64,000 nucleotides of DNA from Priestia endophytica DSM 13796 (GTDB lineage Bacteria; Bacillota; Bacilli; Bacillales; Bacillaceae_H). The notes below the pieces were generated by a model. The model worked only from the letters and a program-made list of their open reading frames with translations. It made no database searches and was not told the DNA's origin. Location: assembly GCF_900115845.1 (NCBI RefSeq), contig NZ_FOXX01000002.1, forward strand, positions 1-64,000. The letters run 5' to 3'. Positions 17,625 to 26,439 of this stretch are shown here, in pieces (position 1 is the first letter of the stretch; each line of letters begins with the position of its first letter). Position numbers and translations under genes: made by a program.

Positions 17625-18215
17625 TTAAGAGGAAAAGGTTTGTAACACTGTCCATTCTTTTTCTAATTTATAGATGTTTTGTTGTTGAACAGGAATTTTA
17701 TTTTTTTGCAAAACATGCTTTGTAGCATCAGGCGGAGCGTATCCAAAGAGGGATATGAATGTACTTGTATGCTCGTCAGCAAAAACAAAGGTGCTTAAAC
17801 AGCGATCTCTTTCTGAGATGAGAGTAAAAGGAATAAGGCTTTTATCGTGATTATTATGAGAAATAGAAGTAATCATCATATAGTTTGCTCCAACAATACT
17901 TGAGCGAGTGTGATGATAGATCCCTTTTACAAATTGACCATTTGAAGACAAAGTAGTTTCTAATTTATCGTATGAAGCTTTTTGCCCGTTCTTATAAAAA
18001 ATATCATCGTGAACGTCATTCATAAAAGATCGATAACTATCAGTGTCCTTCCATATACCAATAATACAAGCATCTGTTGGTTCTACAATATTCCACCCAC
18101 CAAATTGACCTAAAAACCCTTCAATATGTGCAAGAGCGCTCCAATGTTTTTGAGAATAAGAAAAAGCATAGCGTTTATCTTGTTTTACGAAACTGTTTAT
18201 CACTTTGATTAACAT
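17625..18215 (-). CDS. DUF4937-like (YdbC-related) protein, possible ABM fold
   Basis: 196 aa. N-terminal half has IEGFLGQFGGWNIVEPTDACIIGIW and MNDVHDDIF, which resemble B. subtilis YdbC/DUF4937 and, more loosely, dimeric alpha-beta barrel (antibiotic biosynthesis monooxygenase-like) folds. The C-terminal half (about 105-196) may be a second copy of the fold. Start ATG 18215 is chosen from three close candidates because AAAGG is 8 nt upstream. Cytosolic; no catalytic residues can be named. Convergent with the SASP gene. Confidence 0.65.
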   Translation of the reverse strand: MLIKVINSFVKQDKRYAFSYSQKHWSALAHIEGFLGQFGGWNIVEPTDACIIGIWKDTDSYRSFMNDVHDDIFYKNGQKASYDKLETTLSSNGQFVKGIYHHTRSSIVGANYMMITSISHNNHDKSLIPFTLISERDRCLSTFVFADEHTSTFISLFGYAPPDATKHVLQKNKIPVQQQNIYKLEKEWTVLQTFSS

Positions 18216-18433
18216 TATCATCACCTTTAGATACTTTCTAGATAATAATTAGGAACTCCTTCTCTTCTATATAGAAAAAGTTTAGGATTTGTAAACAGGA
18301 TATAAGGATGATCTCAAATGTTTTAAATGTTTAAAATATACATTAGGAGGAGTTTAATTCTTAACAATATCTTTTTCTGACCGATATAGAAGTTAGAAAT
18401 TAGTGCATGTTAAGAAAGGAACGAACAAACAAT

Positions 18434-21217
18434 ATGAACGATGCTGGGCCTTTTCACGGTCACTATAATGTGTGGCTTGTTTTTCTATCATTTGCTATTG
18501 CTATGGTTTCAGCCTATGCGTCATTTAGTTTTGCAACCCGACTTAGGTTTCAATCGAAGCAAGGAGAGCGAATTTGGCTGTGGAGCGGATCTTGTGCACT
18601 TGGAATGGGGATTTGGTCAATGCATTTTGTTGGAATGCTTGCTCCTTCTCTACCTCTAAATGTGCATTATCATATAGGATATATTGTTGTTTCGATTCTC
18701 TTTGCAACGGCTGGTTGTTACTTAGCTTTAGCCTATATTCATTATGGGGAAAATTCTTTATTTGCTTTATTATTTGCAACTTTTTTTATGGGGAGTGGCA
18801 TTGTTCTCATGCACTATATTGGAATGAGTGCAATAGCGTCAGTTATAGTGTCATATACTTCCTCAAAAGTTTTGTTATCTATTTGTATTGCTTTCATAGC
18901 ATCGTTTATCGCATTGAGGATAGCATTTTATACTAACTATCAACTAACATGGAAAGTGAAACTAATTTGCGCGGCTTTTATGGCAATAGCTATTACAGGA
19001 ATGCATTATATGGGAATGAACGCGGCTCAGTTTTATCCAAAAGAAGTGGATACAGCGGTGGGTTCATATATCAATCCTGCTTTCTTTTCAGTTGTTATTG
19101 CTATTTGTATTATGACAATGTTTTCAATGATTTTCCTTACTATATATATGGACGAGCGAACTAAACACCAGCATACTCTTCAACAAGCTATTTTTCATTC
19201 TTCAACAGAAGCTATTTTCATTACGAATGAGGAAGGCAACATACTTGGTATAAATGAAAAAGGTGAAGAGTTTTTTCATATTAAAAAACAAGAAGTAAGT
19301 GGCAAACCTATTACTAATTTTTTGTCTTTTTTAACAGAGGTCTCATCCTCTTCTCGAGATCAGATTTATAGCACTATATTTGTTAATGATAAACAATACC
19401 GAATTTGCGTTAACATTACGAAAGCAACTTTTGAATTTATGGAGCAGTATATTATTTCAGTAAGAGATGTAACCGAAGAACATTTACAAAAAAAGCAGTT
19501 AGAAGAAGCAACGAATAGATATCGCAGTCTTTTCGATGTTTCTCCGCTCTCAATTGTGCTTCATAAGGGAGAGGAAATTATCTCTGTTAATGCTCGGTTC
19601 TTAAAAATGTTGCACTTTGAACATGAGAAGGAAATTGTCGGACGAAATATTACAGAATTTATAGATAAAAGTCAGCGTCAACACATTAAAAGTCGAATTG
19701 ATCAATTTATGAAATTAAAAGACGAGGATAGCTTTTTTATAGATGAAGTGAAAGTGAAAACGAACCAGAATCATTATCTTTCAGTTCAAGCAACGTCGAT
19801 TGTGATTATTATGAATGGGGAAAATTACATTCAAACAATTACTCAAGATGTAACGGAAAATCATCGTGCTAAAGAGACACTTCAATACTTGAACTCTCAT
19901 GACAGTTTAACAGATCTACCAAATAGAACGCTTTTTCATCAAATTGTTAAGCAAGATTTATGGAAAGTGCAACAAGAAAATAAACAAGCTTTTATGCTCT
20001 CAATTGATATTGATCGCTTCAAGCAAATTAACGATGCTATTGGTCATCATGGTGGAGATCAGGTATTAATTGAAGCAACAAGAAGAATAAAGAGCTGCTT
20101 GGGTAGCACTGATACGCTTTCTCGAATGGGTGGAGATGAGTTTATGTTGTATTCCCCCCAAGCAAAAGAAGAAGTATTTCAGTTAGCGGATCGACTTTTA
20201 GAGGCATTTGTACCACCATTTATTGTTAATAAATACAAATTGTATCACAGTGTTAGTATTGGAATAAGTGAGTTCCAAGAAGATGGAGTTACAGTTGAAA
20301 CGCTAGTACGAAACGCAGATCTTGCAATGAACGAGGTAAAGAAGTTAGGGCGAAACGGTTGGAAATGCTACGAGCCCCTTATGAAGACATATGTAAATAG
20401 AAGAATGGAAATTGAAGATGGACTTAGACAAGCGTTGAAAAAAAACGAGTTTGCGCTTCACTATCAGCCGAAAGTGAACATTATAAAGGGAGAAATCGTA
20501 GGAGTGGAAGCCCTTATTCGCTGGAATCATCCTGAGATGGGATTTTTATCTCCAGGCGAGTTTATTCCTATTGCAGAAGAAAGTGGACTTATTGTGCCAA
20601 TGACGCAGTGGGTACTCAGAGAAGCGTGTTCTCAAGGAGTACGTTGGAAGGAAGAAGGTTTTTCTTCTTTAAAGATTAGCGTTAATATATCAAGCGTTGA
20701 GTTTGCGGAACCATCTTTTGTTGACATGATTCTTAATATCCTAGAAGAAACAGGGTTTTCTCCAAACAAACTTGAACTAGAAATCACAGAAAGTGTAGCT
20801 ATGAAACATGTAGATCTTGTAATTGAAAAGCTTGTGAAATTGAAGAAACACGGTATCTCGATTGCTATTGACGATTTCGGAGCAGGATATTCATCCTTTA
20901 GTTATTTAAAAAGACTTCCTATTCATACGCTAAAGATTGACCGTTCTTTCATTCAAAATCTTTATACAGATTCAAGAGAGGCAGCTATTGTGAGTTCTAT
21001 TATTTCACTTGCTAAAAGTCTTGATCTATCCATTGTTGCAGAAGGAGTCGAGGAAAGAGACCAAGCTCTTATTTTACACCAGGAGAAATGTGATGAAATT
21101 CAAGGGTACTATTTTTCACGTCCTATCCCCCCTGATGAGTTGAAGAAAGTAGCCGGTGATATGTGGGAAAAGATTAAAGATTGCCAAAAAGAAAATGTTT
21201 CTTCACTTAGCTTATAG
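18434..21217 (+). CDS. dgcW: Membrane c-di-GMP signalling protein MHYT-PAS-PAS-GGDEF-EAL (DgcW/YkoW-like)
   Basis: About 927 aa. Seven N-terminal membrane helices with three MHYT-type motifs (SMHFVGM, MHYIGM, MHYMGM), proposed in this family to bind a metal and sense a gas such as O2, CO or NO. Two PAS domains follow (about 245-355 and 365-475), then GGDEF (intact RMGGDEF, about residue 566; diguanylate cyclase) and EAL (intact GVEALIRW about 690, DDFGAGYSS, GYYFSRP; phosphodiesterase). Both catalytic motifs look intact, so it could make or break c-di-GMP. ATG 18434 is preferred as the start, with AAAGGA about 13 nt upstream; ATG 18407 is an alternative with no good SD. A PilZ effector gene lies at 53.7 kb. 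Confidence 0.93.
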   Translation: MNDAGPFHGHYNVWLVFLSFAIAMVSAYASFSFATRLRFQSKQGERIWLWSGSCALGMGIWSMHFVGMLAPSLPLNVHYHIGYIVVSILFATAGCYLALAYIHYGENSLFALLFATFFMGSGIVLMHYIGMSAIASVIVSYTSSKVLLSICIAFIASFIALRIAFYTNYQLTWKVKLICAAFMAIAITGMHYMGMNAAQFYPKEVDTAVGSYINPAFFSVVIAICIMTMFSMIFLTIYMDERTKHQHTLQQAIFHSSTEAIFITNEEGNILGINEKGEEFFHIKKQEVSGKPITNFLSFLTEVSSSSRDQIYSTIFVNDKQYRICVNITKATFEFMEQYIISVRDVTEEHLQKKQLEEATNRYRSLFDVSPLSIVLHKGEEIISVNARFLKMLHFEHEKEIVGRNITEFIDKSQRQHIKSRIDQFMKLKDEDSFFIDEVKVKTNQNHYLSVQATSIVIIMNGENYIQTITQDVTENHRAKETLQYLNSHDSLTDLPNRTLFHQIVKQDLWKVQQENKQAFMLSIDIDRFKQINDAIGHHGGDQVLIEATRRIKSCLGSTDTLSRMGGDEFMLYSPQAKEEVFQLADRLLEAFVPPFIVNKYKLYHSVSIGISEFQEDGVTVETLVRNADLAMNEVKKLGRNGWKCYEPLMKTYVNRRMEIEDGLRQALKKNEFALHYQPKVNIIKGEIVGVEALIRWNHPEMGFLSPGEFIPIAEESGLIVPMTQWVLREACSQGVRWKEEGFSSLKISVNISSVEFAEPSFVDMILNILEETGFSPNKLELEITESVAMKHVDLVIEKLVKLKKHGISIAIDDFGAGYSSFSYLKRLPIHTLKIDRSFIQNLYTDSREAAIVSSIISLAKSLDLSIVAEGVEERDQALILHQEKCDEIQGYYFSRPIPPDELKKVAGDMWEKIKDCQKENVSSLSL

Positions 21218-21373
21218 GTCCTAATGCTTCATACGTTTATCACCAGGAGAGGCAAAAACATCTGTAGTCTTAGTTAGAAAGATTTAGTTTATAAGAAGCA
21301 ATCCACTCATTTATATGAAGAAATATTTTCACAGTAAGAGATAATATCGGAAGAGATATGAAGATTTAAAAAA

Positions 21374-21406
21374 GGGAGTTCTCTATCAAGGAGAAGCTCC
21401 CTTTTT
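21374..21406 (+). terminator. Rho-independent terminator downstream of dgcW
   Basis: GGGAGTTCTC / GAGAAGCTCCC stem (one mismatch), 7-nt loop, followed by TTTTTCT; 150 bp after the stop. The rest of 21218-21606 shows no gene; AT-rich promoter region of the next operon lies at its end. Confidence 0.88.
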
Positions 21407-21687
21407 CTATGCGTTACAAGGAAAAGGAAGCTCTTAGAAAAATAAACAAAGTTCTTTATATAATGTATTTTTATATAATAATTATTCCTTTTTTTATGAT
21501 TTGAAAAGGAAGAGAAATTCCTTTTTTAACCACTCATTCCAAAGGAAATTATGGGAATAATTACGTTCATTTGTCTCGTTGACTATTTTTATCTCAGTAT
21601 AATATATTGTTAGACATGAAAGTTGAGACCAAAACAGAAAAGCTTACTTTGTTTTGTGTACAAGCTTGTAAAGAGGAGGTTAAAGAC

Positions 21688-22986
21688 GTGGATGTACAAC
21701 CTTTAAAGAAAGAAAAAACGTTCAATTCTAATCGTGATACATATGGGCAAAAAACGATTGTAGTTGCGTTATTTATTGGACTTGTGTGCGTATTGTTCTA
21801 TGTAAATGCAACAATCAAAGGAGGATTCAACATTTTCCTTGGCATATATGGGAGCATTATGGTCACATATATGGTTGGAAAAATGGCTCTCTCTTTTTGG
21901 TACAATCCTAAAAAAGAAGAACCAATTGAGCACAAAGTCTCAGCAATTATTCCCTGCTACAATGAGAGTCCAGAGTCAGTTATGGCTACTGTGGATAGTC
22001 TTCTTAAACAGGATTATCCAATTGAAGAAATTATGATTATTGATGACGGAAGTAAAGATATATCTGCTTATAAAGCGATGGTGAATTTCAAGAAAGAATA
22101 TGAGAAGACAGCTCACAATACAGCTCTTATTGTCCATCGTCTAGAGAAAAATCAAGGAAAGCGTCACGCACAAATTTGGGGATTCAAAAGGGCTAGAGGA
22201 AATATTATTGCAACAGTAGATTCTGATGCATACCTTTTTCCTGATGCTATTCGTGAACTTATCAAACCTTTCAACGACGAAAAAGTAATGGCCACAACAG
22301 GTCACGTAGGAGCTCGAAACCGAGAAGATAGTTTGTTTACAAGGCTAATAGATATGCGTTATGACAATGCTTTTCGTGTTGAGCGATCAGCGCAGTCTGT
22401 TACAGGAAATATTTTAGTATGTAGCGGGTGTTTTAGCGCTTACCGTACAGAAATGATTTTAGAAAACATTGAACATTATGAAAATCAAATGTTTTTAGGG
22501 GAACCTGTGCAGTTTGGAGATGATCGCTGTCTTACAAACTATGCCATCTTAAAAGGAAAGACTATCTATCAATCAACGGCACGCTGTATTACAGATGTAC
22601 CATCAACACTTAGACAATTTATTAAGCAACAAGTGAGGTGGAACAAGTCCTTTTTTAGAGAAAGTCTTATTGCATTAAAGATAGGTTTTAAAAAACCACG
22701 AACACTAATTTGGGTTCTCCTTGAACTTATTATGTGGTTTATGTTTGGTTTTGTCATTATTGGAAGTATTATTATTAAATCCGCTACAATGGGTTATATT
22801 TTGCTAGTTTATTATCTTTTCTACCTAAGCTTGTCAGCTTATGCAAGAAACGTTTTCTATGTTTTGCGCTATCCACATATCTTTTTGTTAGCACCAATAT
22901 ATGGGTTAATTCATATTTGCATTTTATATCCACTTCGACTTTATGCTCTAGCAACAATCAAGTCAAATGGTTGGGGAACAAGATGA
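21688..22986 (+). CDS. Hyaluronan-synthase-like processive GT2 (HasA family)
   Basis: 432-aa membrane glycosyltransferase. Two N-terminal helices, a cytosolic GT-A domain (about 75-300) and several C-terminal helices. Processive D,D,D,QxxRW signature complete: IIDDGS, TVDSDAY, GDDRCLTNYAI, KQQVRWNKSFFRES. Many segments are close to streptococcal HasA from memory (GKRHAQ, ATTGHVGARNRE, DMRYDNAF, SVTGNILVCSG, IYQSTARCITDVP, ending WGTR). GTG 21688 is chosen because AGAGGAGG lies 8 nt upstream and the length then matches class I synthases. The next gene, a UDP-sugar dehydrogenase, starts 16 bp later. Expected product: a beta-linked extracellular polysaccharide from UDP-GlcNAc and a UDP-uronic acid; hyaluronan is the simplest guess, but see the dehydrogenase. 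Confidence 0.88.
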   Translation: MDVQPLKKEKTFNSNRDTYGQKTIVVALFIGLVCVLFYVNATIKGGFNIFLGIYGSIMVTYMVGKMALSFWYNPKKEEPIEHKVSAIIPCYNESPESVMATVDSLLKQDYPIEEIMIIDDGSKDISAYKAMVNFKKEYEKTAHNTALIVHRLEKNQGKRHAQIWGFKRARGNIIATVDSDAYLFPDAIRELIKPFNDEKVMATTGHVGARNREDSLFTRLIDMRYDNAFRVERSAQSVTGNILVCSGCFSAYRTEMILENIEHYENQMFLGEPVQFGDDRCLTNYAILKGKTIYQSTARCITDVPSTLRQFIKQQVRWNKSFFRESLIALKIGFKKPRTLIWVLLELIMWFMFGFVIIGSIIIKSATMGYILLVYYLFYLSLSAYARNVFYVLRYPHIFLLAPIYGLIHICILYPLRLYALATIKSNGWGTR

Positions 22987-23002
22987 AAAAGGAGGGCTTT
23001 TT

Positions 23003-24352
23003 ATGGCTACAACTGAAAAGATGCTTTCTACACTAAATGAGAAAGCTCAAAATCATCATTACAAGCAATTATGGCAGAAAATTCAGTCTAAGGAAGCGAA
23101 GATTGGTATATTGGGACTTGGCTATGTTGGTTTGCCAAATGCTGTAGCGAAAGCTGAGAACGGTTATTCTGTTATCGGGTTTGATTTAGATGAAATCAAA
23201 GTAGAGAAAGTAAACAGAGGGATAAGTTATATTAATGATGTAACTCAGGAGGAACTTCAAAAAGTTGTACAGCACCGCTATTTGCAAGCTACTGATGATT
23301 TTTCTCAATTAAAAGAAGTGGACGTTGTTCATATTTGTGTTCCAACTCCTATTGATAAATATAAGCAGCCTGATTTAACATATGTAGAAAATTCATCACT
23401 TTCTATTGCTTCCCATGTTTCAAAAGGTACGCTTGTTATTTTAGAAAGTACAACATATCCGGCCACAACGAGAGAATATGTTGTAAATGCTCTTGAGGAA
23501 AAAGGCTTTCTCGTTGGGGAAGATATATTTGTAGCATATTCTCCAGAGCGTATTGATCCAGCAAATGCATCATTCAATGTTAAAAATACACCTCGTATTG
23601 TAGGGGGAGTAACAGAGAAATGTACACAACTCGCCTTAGAAGTACTTGGAGGAGAAGTGAGGGCTGTGTCTTCTCCTGAGGTTGCAGAAATGTCGAAGGT
23701 ATTTGAAAACACATTCAGATACGTGAATATTGCACTTGCTAACGAGTTAGCTCTTGTATGTGAGCGAATGGGGATTGATGTATGGGAAGTAATTAATGCA
23801 GCAGCTACAAAACCGTATGGGTTTATGCCTTTTTATCCAACAGCAGGTGTTGGAGGTCATTGTATACCTGTTGATCCGCATTACTTGTCTTTTAAATCAA
23901 AGGAATATGGTTTTAATACAAGGATGATTAATTTAGCAAACGAAGTAAATGGCAGCATGATTCATTATACTGTACGACGCATTCTTGAAATCTTAAACAA
24001 TGAAAATAAATTTCTAAAAGACAGCAATATTGTTATACTAGGTGCTGCTTATAAGAAGAATATAGGAGATGCACGAGAATCAGCTGTTTATATGCTGTAT
24101 GAAGAATTAAGCACATTAGCAGCAAATGTAAGCATTCAAGATAATCATGTTGAAGTTATAAAGATAAATGATAGAATAGTTGAAGTGGAAAATGTTAATT
24201 ATGAAAAGATTAAAGAAGGAGATCTTGTTATTATTTTAACAGATCATGATGATGTTGATTATGAACGGGTTGAGAAGAATGCTCAGATTATCTTTGATAC
24301 AAAAAACGTGTATCAATCTAAAAAGAACAGTCCAACCTATTATAAATTGTAA
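23003..24352 (+). CDS. UDP-sugar 6-dehydrogenase, WbpA/UDP-HexNAc type
   Basis: 449-aa NAD-dependent enzyme oxidising C6 of a UDP-sugar to the uronic acid. N-terminal Rossmann motif GILGLGYVGLP (about 34-44), LESTTYP, central ENTFRYVNIALANEL, and the catalytic Cys in GVGGHCIPVDPHYL (about 295). YSPERIDPAN and KPYGFMPFYP are hallmarks of the WbpA/WecC-like UDP-N-acetylhexosamine dehydrogenases rather than of TuaD/HasB-like UDP-glucose dehydrogenases (which read FSPEFLREG and GYGGYCLPKD). So UDP-GlcNAcA is a likely product, though UDP-GlcA cannot be excluded. ATG 23003 follows AAGGAGG; upstream in-frame starts overlap the synthase. Co-transcribed with the HasA-like gene. Confidence 0.85.
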   Translation: MATTEKMLSTLNEKAQNHHYKQLWQKIQSKEAKIGILGLGYVGLPNAVAKAENGYSVIGFDLDEIKVEKVNRGISYINDVTQEELQKVVQHRYLQATDDFSQLKEVDVVHICVPTPIDKYKQPDLTYVENSSLSIASHVSKGTLVILESTTYPATTREYVVNALEEKGFLVGEDIFVAYSPERIDPANASFNVKNTPRIVGGVTEKCTQLALEVLGGEVRAVSSPEVAEMSKVFENTFRYVNIALANELALVCERMGIDVWEVINAAATKPYGFMPFYPTAGVGGHCIPVDPHYLSFKSKEYGFNTRMINLANEVNGSMIHYTVRRILEILNNENKFLKDSNIVILGAAYKKNIGDARESAVYMLYEELSTLAANVSIQDNHVEVIKINDRIVEVENVNYEKIKEGDLVIILTDHDDVDYERVEKNAQIIFDTKNVYQSKKNSPTYYKL

Positions 24353-24379
24353 AAAGTCGAGTTGAAAAACTCGACTTTT
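24352..24379 (+). terminator. Rho-independent terminator of the HasA-like/dehydrogenase operon
   Basis: AAAAGTCGAGTT-GAAA-AACTCGACTTTT, perfect 12-bp stem with a GAAA tetraloop, starting at the stop codon. The remaining 24380-24700 shows nothing recognisable. Confidence 0.93.
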
Positions 24380-24701
24380 ATTGTTCATTATGTAATAAAA
24401 ACTTTGTATACAGTCCTTTTCACCTAGTTATTAAAAAGGATTTTTGTGGATCTTATTTACTAATTGTGGCAAAAAAAGAATCTTTTTTCCTATCCCGTAT
24501 TTATTCCTTATCCTTTATCATAGTGATAGTAACCTGCAATTGTAGGAACTTAACGAGATTTAGAAAATGGGGCTCGTGCACTAAGAATATGGATAATAAA
24601 CGATTAGTAAGCAAACTTTGTTGAAAAGTAGAGAAGCTCGTAGAAATGAAATTCTTGTCGATAGATATCACAAAGAAAATCAATTTCAGAATTCGATATA
24701 A

Positions 24702-24743
24702 GCAAAAGGCTGCTAAGAAATTTCTAGCAGTCTTTTGCTTTAT
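24702..24743 (-). terminator. Terminator overlapping the vanZ-like gene end
   Basis: AGCAAAAG-CTGCTA arms pair with TAGCAG-CTTTTGCT, with one internal mismatch; the stop codon of the minus-strand gene lies inside the stem. Confidence 0.75.
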
Positions 24744-25200
24744 GTATAATTGAACTGCGTTTTTTTCTTATTTTTACGGCAATAAGGATGAACAAAAATG
24801 CCGCAAGAGAGTCGAAAACTACGTCCATTATTCTTCCATCTCTATTAACGATAAAGGCTTGATGGATCTCATCAGTGAAGGCAAAAAGAGCAGCAAAAAC
24901 TGAAGCAAGCCAAGGTGCTTTCTTATTTGGTTTTAAGTTCAAAAGAAAAAGCAAACCAACGGATCCAAAAAAGAGGAAATGAGCGAGCTTACGTGCAATA
25001 AATTCAGCACTACTATCTAATTCCCAAGGTTCATAAAAATCACTTGGAGGAACAAGGATAGTTCCAAGCGTTGCATTTGGTTTGAGTGATGGAGAATGGA
25101 CCCATGTTGTTGGGTCTGTGGCTTTAATCCCTGGTGTGTTTGAAGCATAAAAGATGCTAATTAATACAAGAAATAAAAGCAATTTACGCACGTTTTTCAC
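24724..25200 (-). CDS. VanZ family membrane protein
   Basis: 158 aa with four hydrophobic segments. Diagnostic for VanZ: the FYASNTPG start region, IARKLAHFLFFGSVGLLFLL, and DEIHQAFIVNRDGRIMDVVFDSLAA with the conserved DExHQ and R-x-G-R-x-x-D. VanZ confers low-level teicoplanin resistance in enterococci, but most Bacillus members are of unknown role. It starts at GTG 25200 with a weak SD (AGAAAG). It lies inside the polysaccharide region, on the opposite strand. Confidence 0.88.
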   Translation of the reverse strand: MKNVRKLLLFLVLISIFYASNTPGIKATDPTTWVHSPSLKPNATLGTILVPPSDFYEPWELDSSAEFIARKLAHFLFFGSVGLLFLLNLKPNKKAPWLASVFAALFAFTDEIHQAFIVNRDGRIMDVVFDSLAAFLFILIAVKIRKKRSSIIHKAKDC

Positions 25201-25363
25201 AGCTTTCTATATAGAGATTCCTTTCTATATTATCGATAAAAATAAAAAAAAGCAATTTACAGAATTTGTCGAAAAAGAGAGATGGAAAACTAAGCTATAG
25301 TTTAGAAGTTCGTGATACGATAAATTAAAAACAAATTTATATATTAAGAGGTTGATGTTGAAT

Positions 25364-26092
25364 ATGATCGATACCAATTGTCTATTAATGAGTCATTCAA
25401 AAATGAAGTCTTGTTCAAATACAGAAATGATTTCGAATGCAAGAGAAATGGTGCAAGAAGGAATAACAAACGTTATTGTATTAGTGAAAAATGAAGATGA
25501 GGCATCGTCTGTAAAAGAGCTAAGCAGACTGTTAGCAAAAGAATCACTTCCTCTAAAACTTGAAATCATTAGCTTGTGTGAGTTGAACGAAGCTCTTTTT
25601 TATGAGACGAAACAGGGAAATGTTTATACATTAGGAAAGAGAGAACGCTATGTCTATATTGATTATGCAGTAGAGAAAAATCAATTTGAAATTGAAAAGA
25701 TTTTTTATGACCTGCAAATGAAAGGCATTGTTCCTATTATTCCTGCTCCTGAAGCAATGGAGATTTTTCAAAGTCAGCCTAATCTTCTTTATGAATATAT
25801 TAAAAAAGGAGCGCTTTCTCAAATTAGCATAGCAAGTTTACTTGGTAAGAATGGGCGCAAAGCAAAGAAGTTTGCTGTTAAATTCTTAAATGCTAACCTT
25901 GCTGATCTTGTTGGCACAGCTTATATGGACGAGTACATTTCTCTTCAGGAAGGATATGAGTTTATAGCAAAAAAATTTGGAGAAAGTACTGCTATTAAAC
26001 TTCAGCGTAATGCCTCATCATTACTCGTAGGAGAATCGATTATAAGAGAAGAGCCAGAGCGAATTTCTTCCAGACGTTTGTTTCTTCTCTAG
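25364..26092 (+). CDS. Degenerate CpsB/YwqE-type PHP phosphatase homologue (pseudoenzyme)
   Basis: 242 aa aligning end to end with bacterial Tyr-phosphatases YwqE/CpsB. Similar landmarks: MID start, ARE/MVQEGITNVIV, FYDLQMKGIVPII, LLYEYIKKGALSQI, SLLGKNGRKAKKF, and the C-terminal RRLFLL. Yet every metal-ligand motif is changed: DIHCH is DTNCL, TPHHN becomes LVKNE, GQEIR becomes LCELN, HPER becomes APEA, SDAHN becomes TAYMD. The frame is intact with good codon use, so this looks like a retained non-catalytic protein, perhaps a regulator of the BY-kinase at 28.5 kb. ATG 25364 aligns with the family start; ATG 25355 and TTG 25358 are alternatives after AAGAGG. Confidence 0.82.
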   Translation: MIDTNCLLMSHSKMKSCSNTEMISNAREMVQEGITNVIVLVKNEDEASSVKELSRLLAKESLPLKLEIISLCELNEALFYETKQGNVYTLGKRERYVYIDYAVEKNQFEIEKIFYDLQMKGIVPIIPAPEAMEIFQSQPNLLYEYIKKGALSQISIASLLGKNGRKAKKFAVKFLNANLADLVGTAYMDEYISLQEGYEFIAKKFGESTAIKLQRNASSLLVGESIIREEPERISSRRLFLL

Positions 26093-26439
26093 TGGAATGT
26101 AAGGAAATAGTTTACAATAGAGATTGAATGGATGCTTTTATTACGAAAGTTTTTGTGGTAGTATTAGTGATGTTTTGTTTGATTCTTTTATACTAGTTCA
26201 AAGGTTCTGTATTTCAGGTTTATAATATGAACGAATTAGGGACCTGGGCAATTAAATACAAAACAATAGAGATGAGAAGTTTAACTTTTCTCCAGTAGAG
26301 ATATAAAACATAATGCTAATACTTTTAAATGCATGGATTTTAAATTGCATTTCATAATCTACATAATATAGAAGGGAAAATCCTTCATATTTAAAGTGAT
26401 AGATTCTACTACAAAATATAGAGCTAATGGAGGAACATA
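26093..26439 (+). other. Intergenic region upstream of galU
   Basis: 347 bp, very AT-rich. No ORF with an SD, no strong hairpin and no convincing sigma-A or sigma-B promoter could be picked out; it must hold the galU promoter. Confidence 0.4.
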
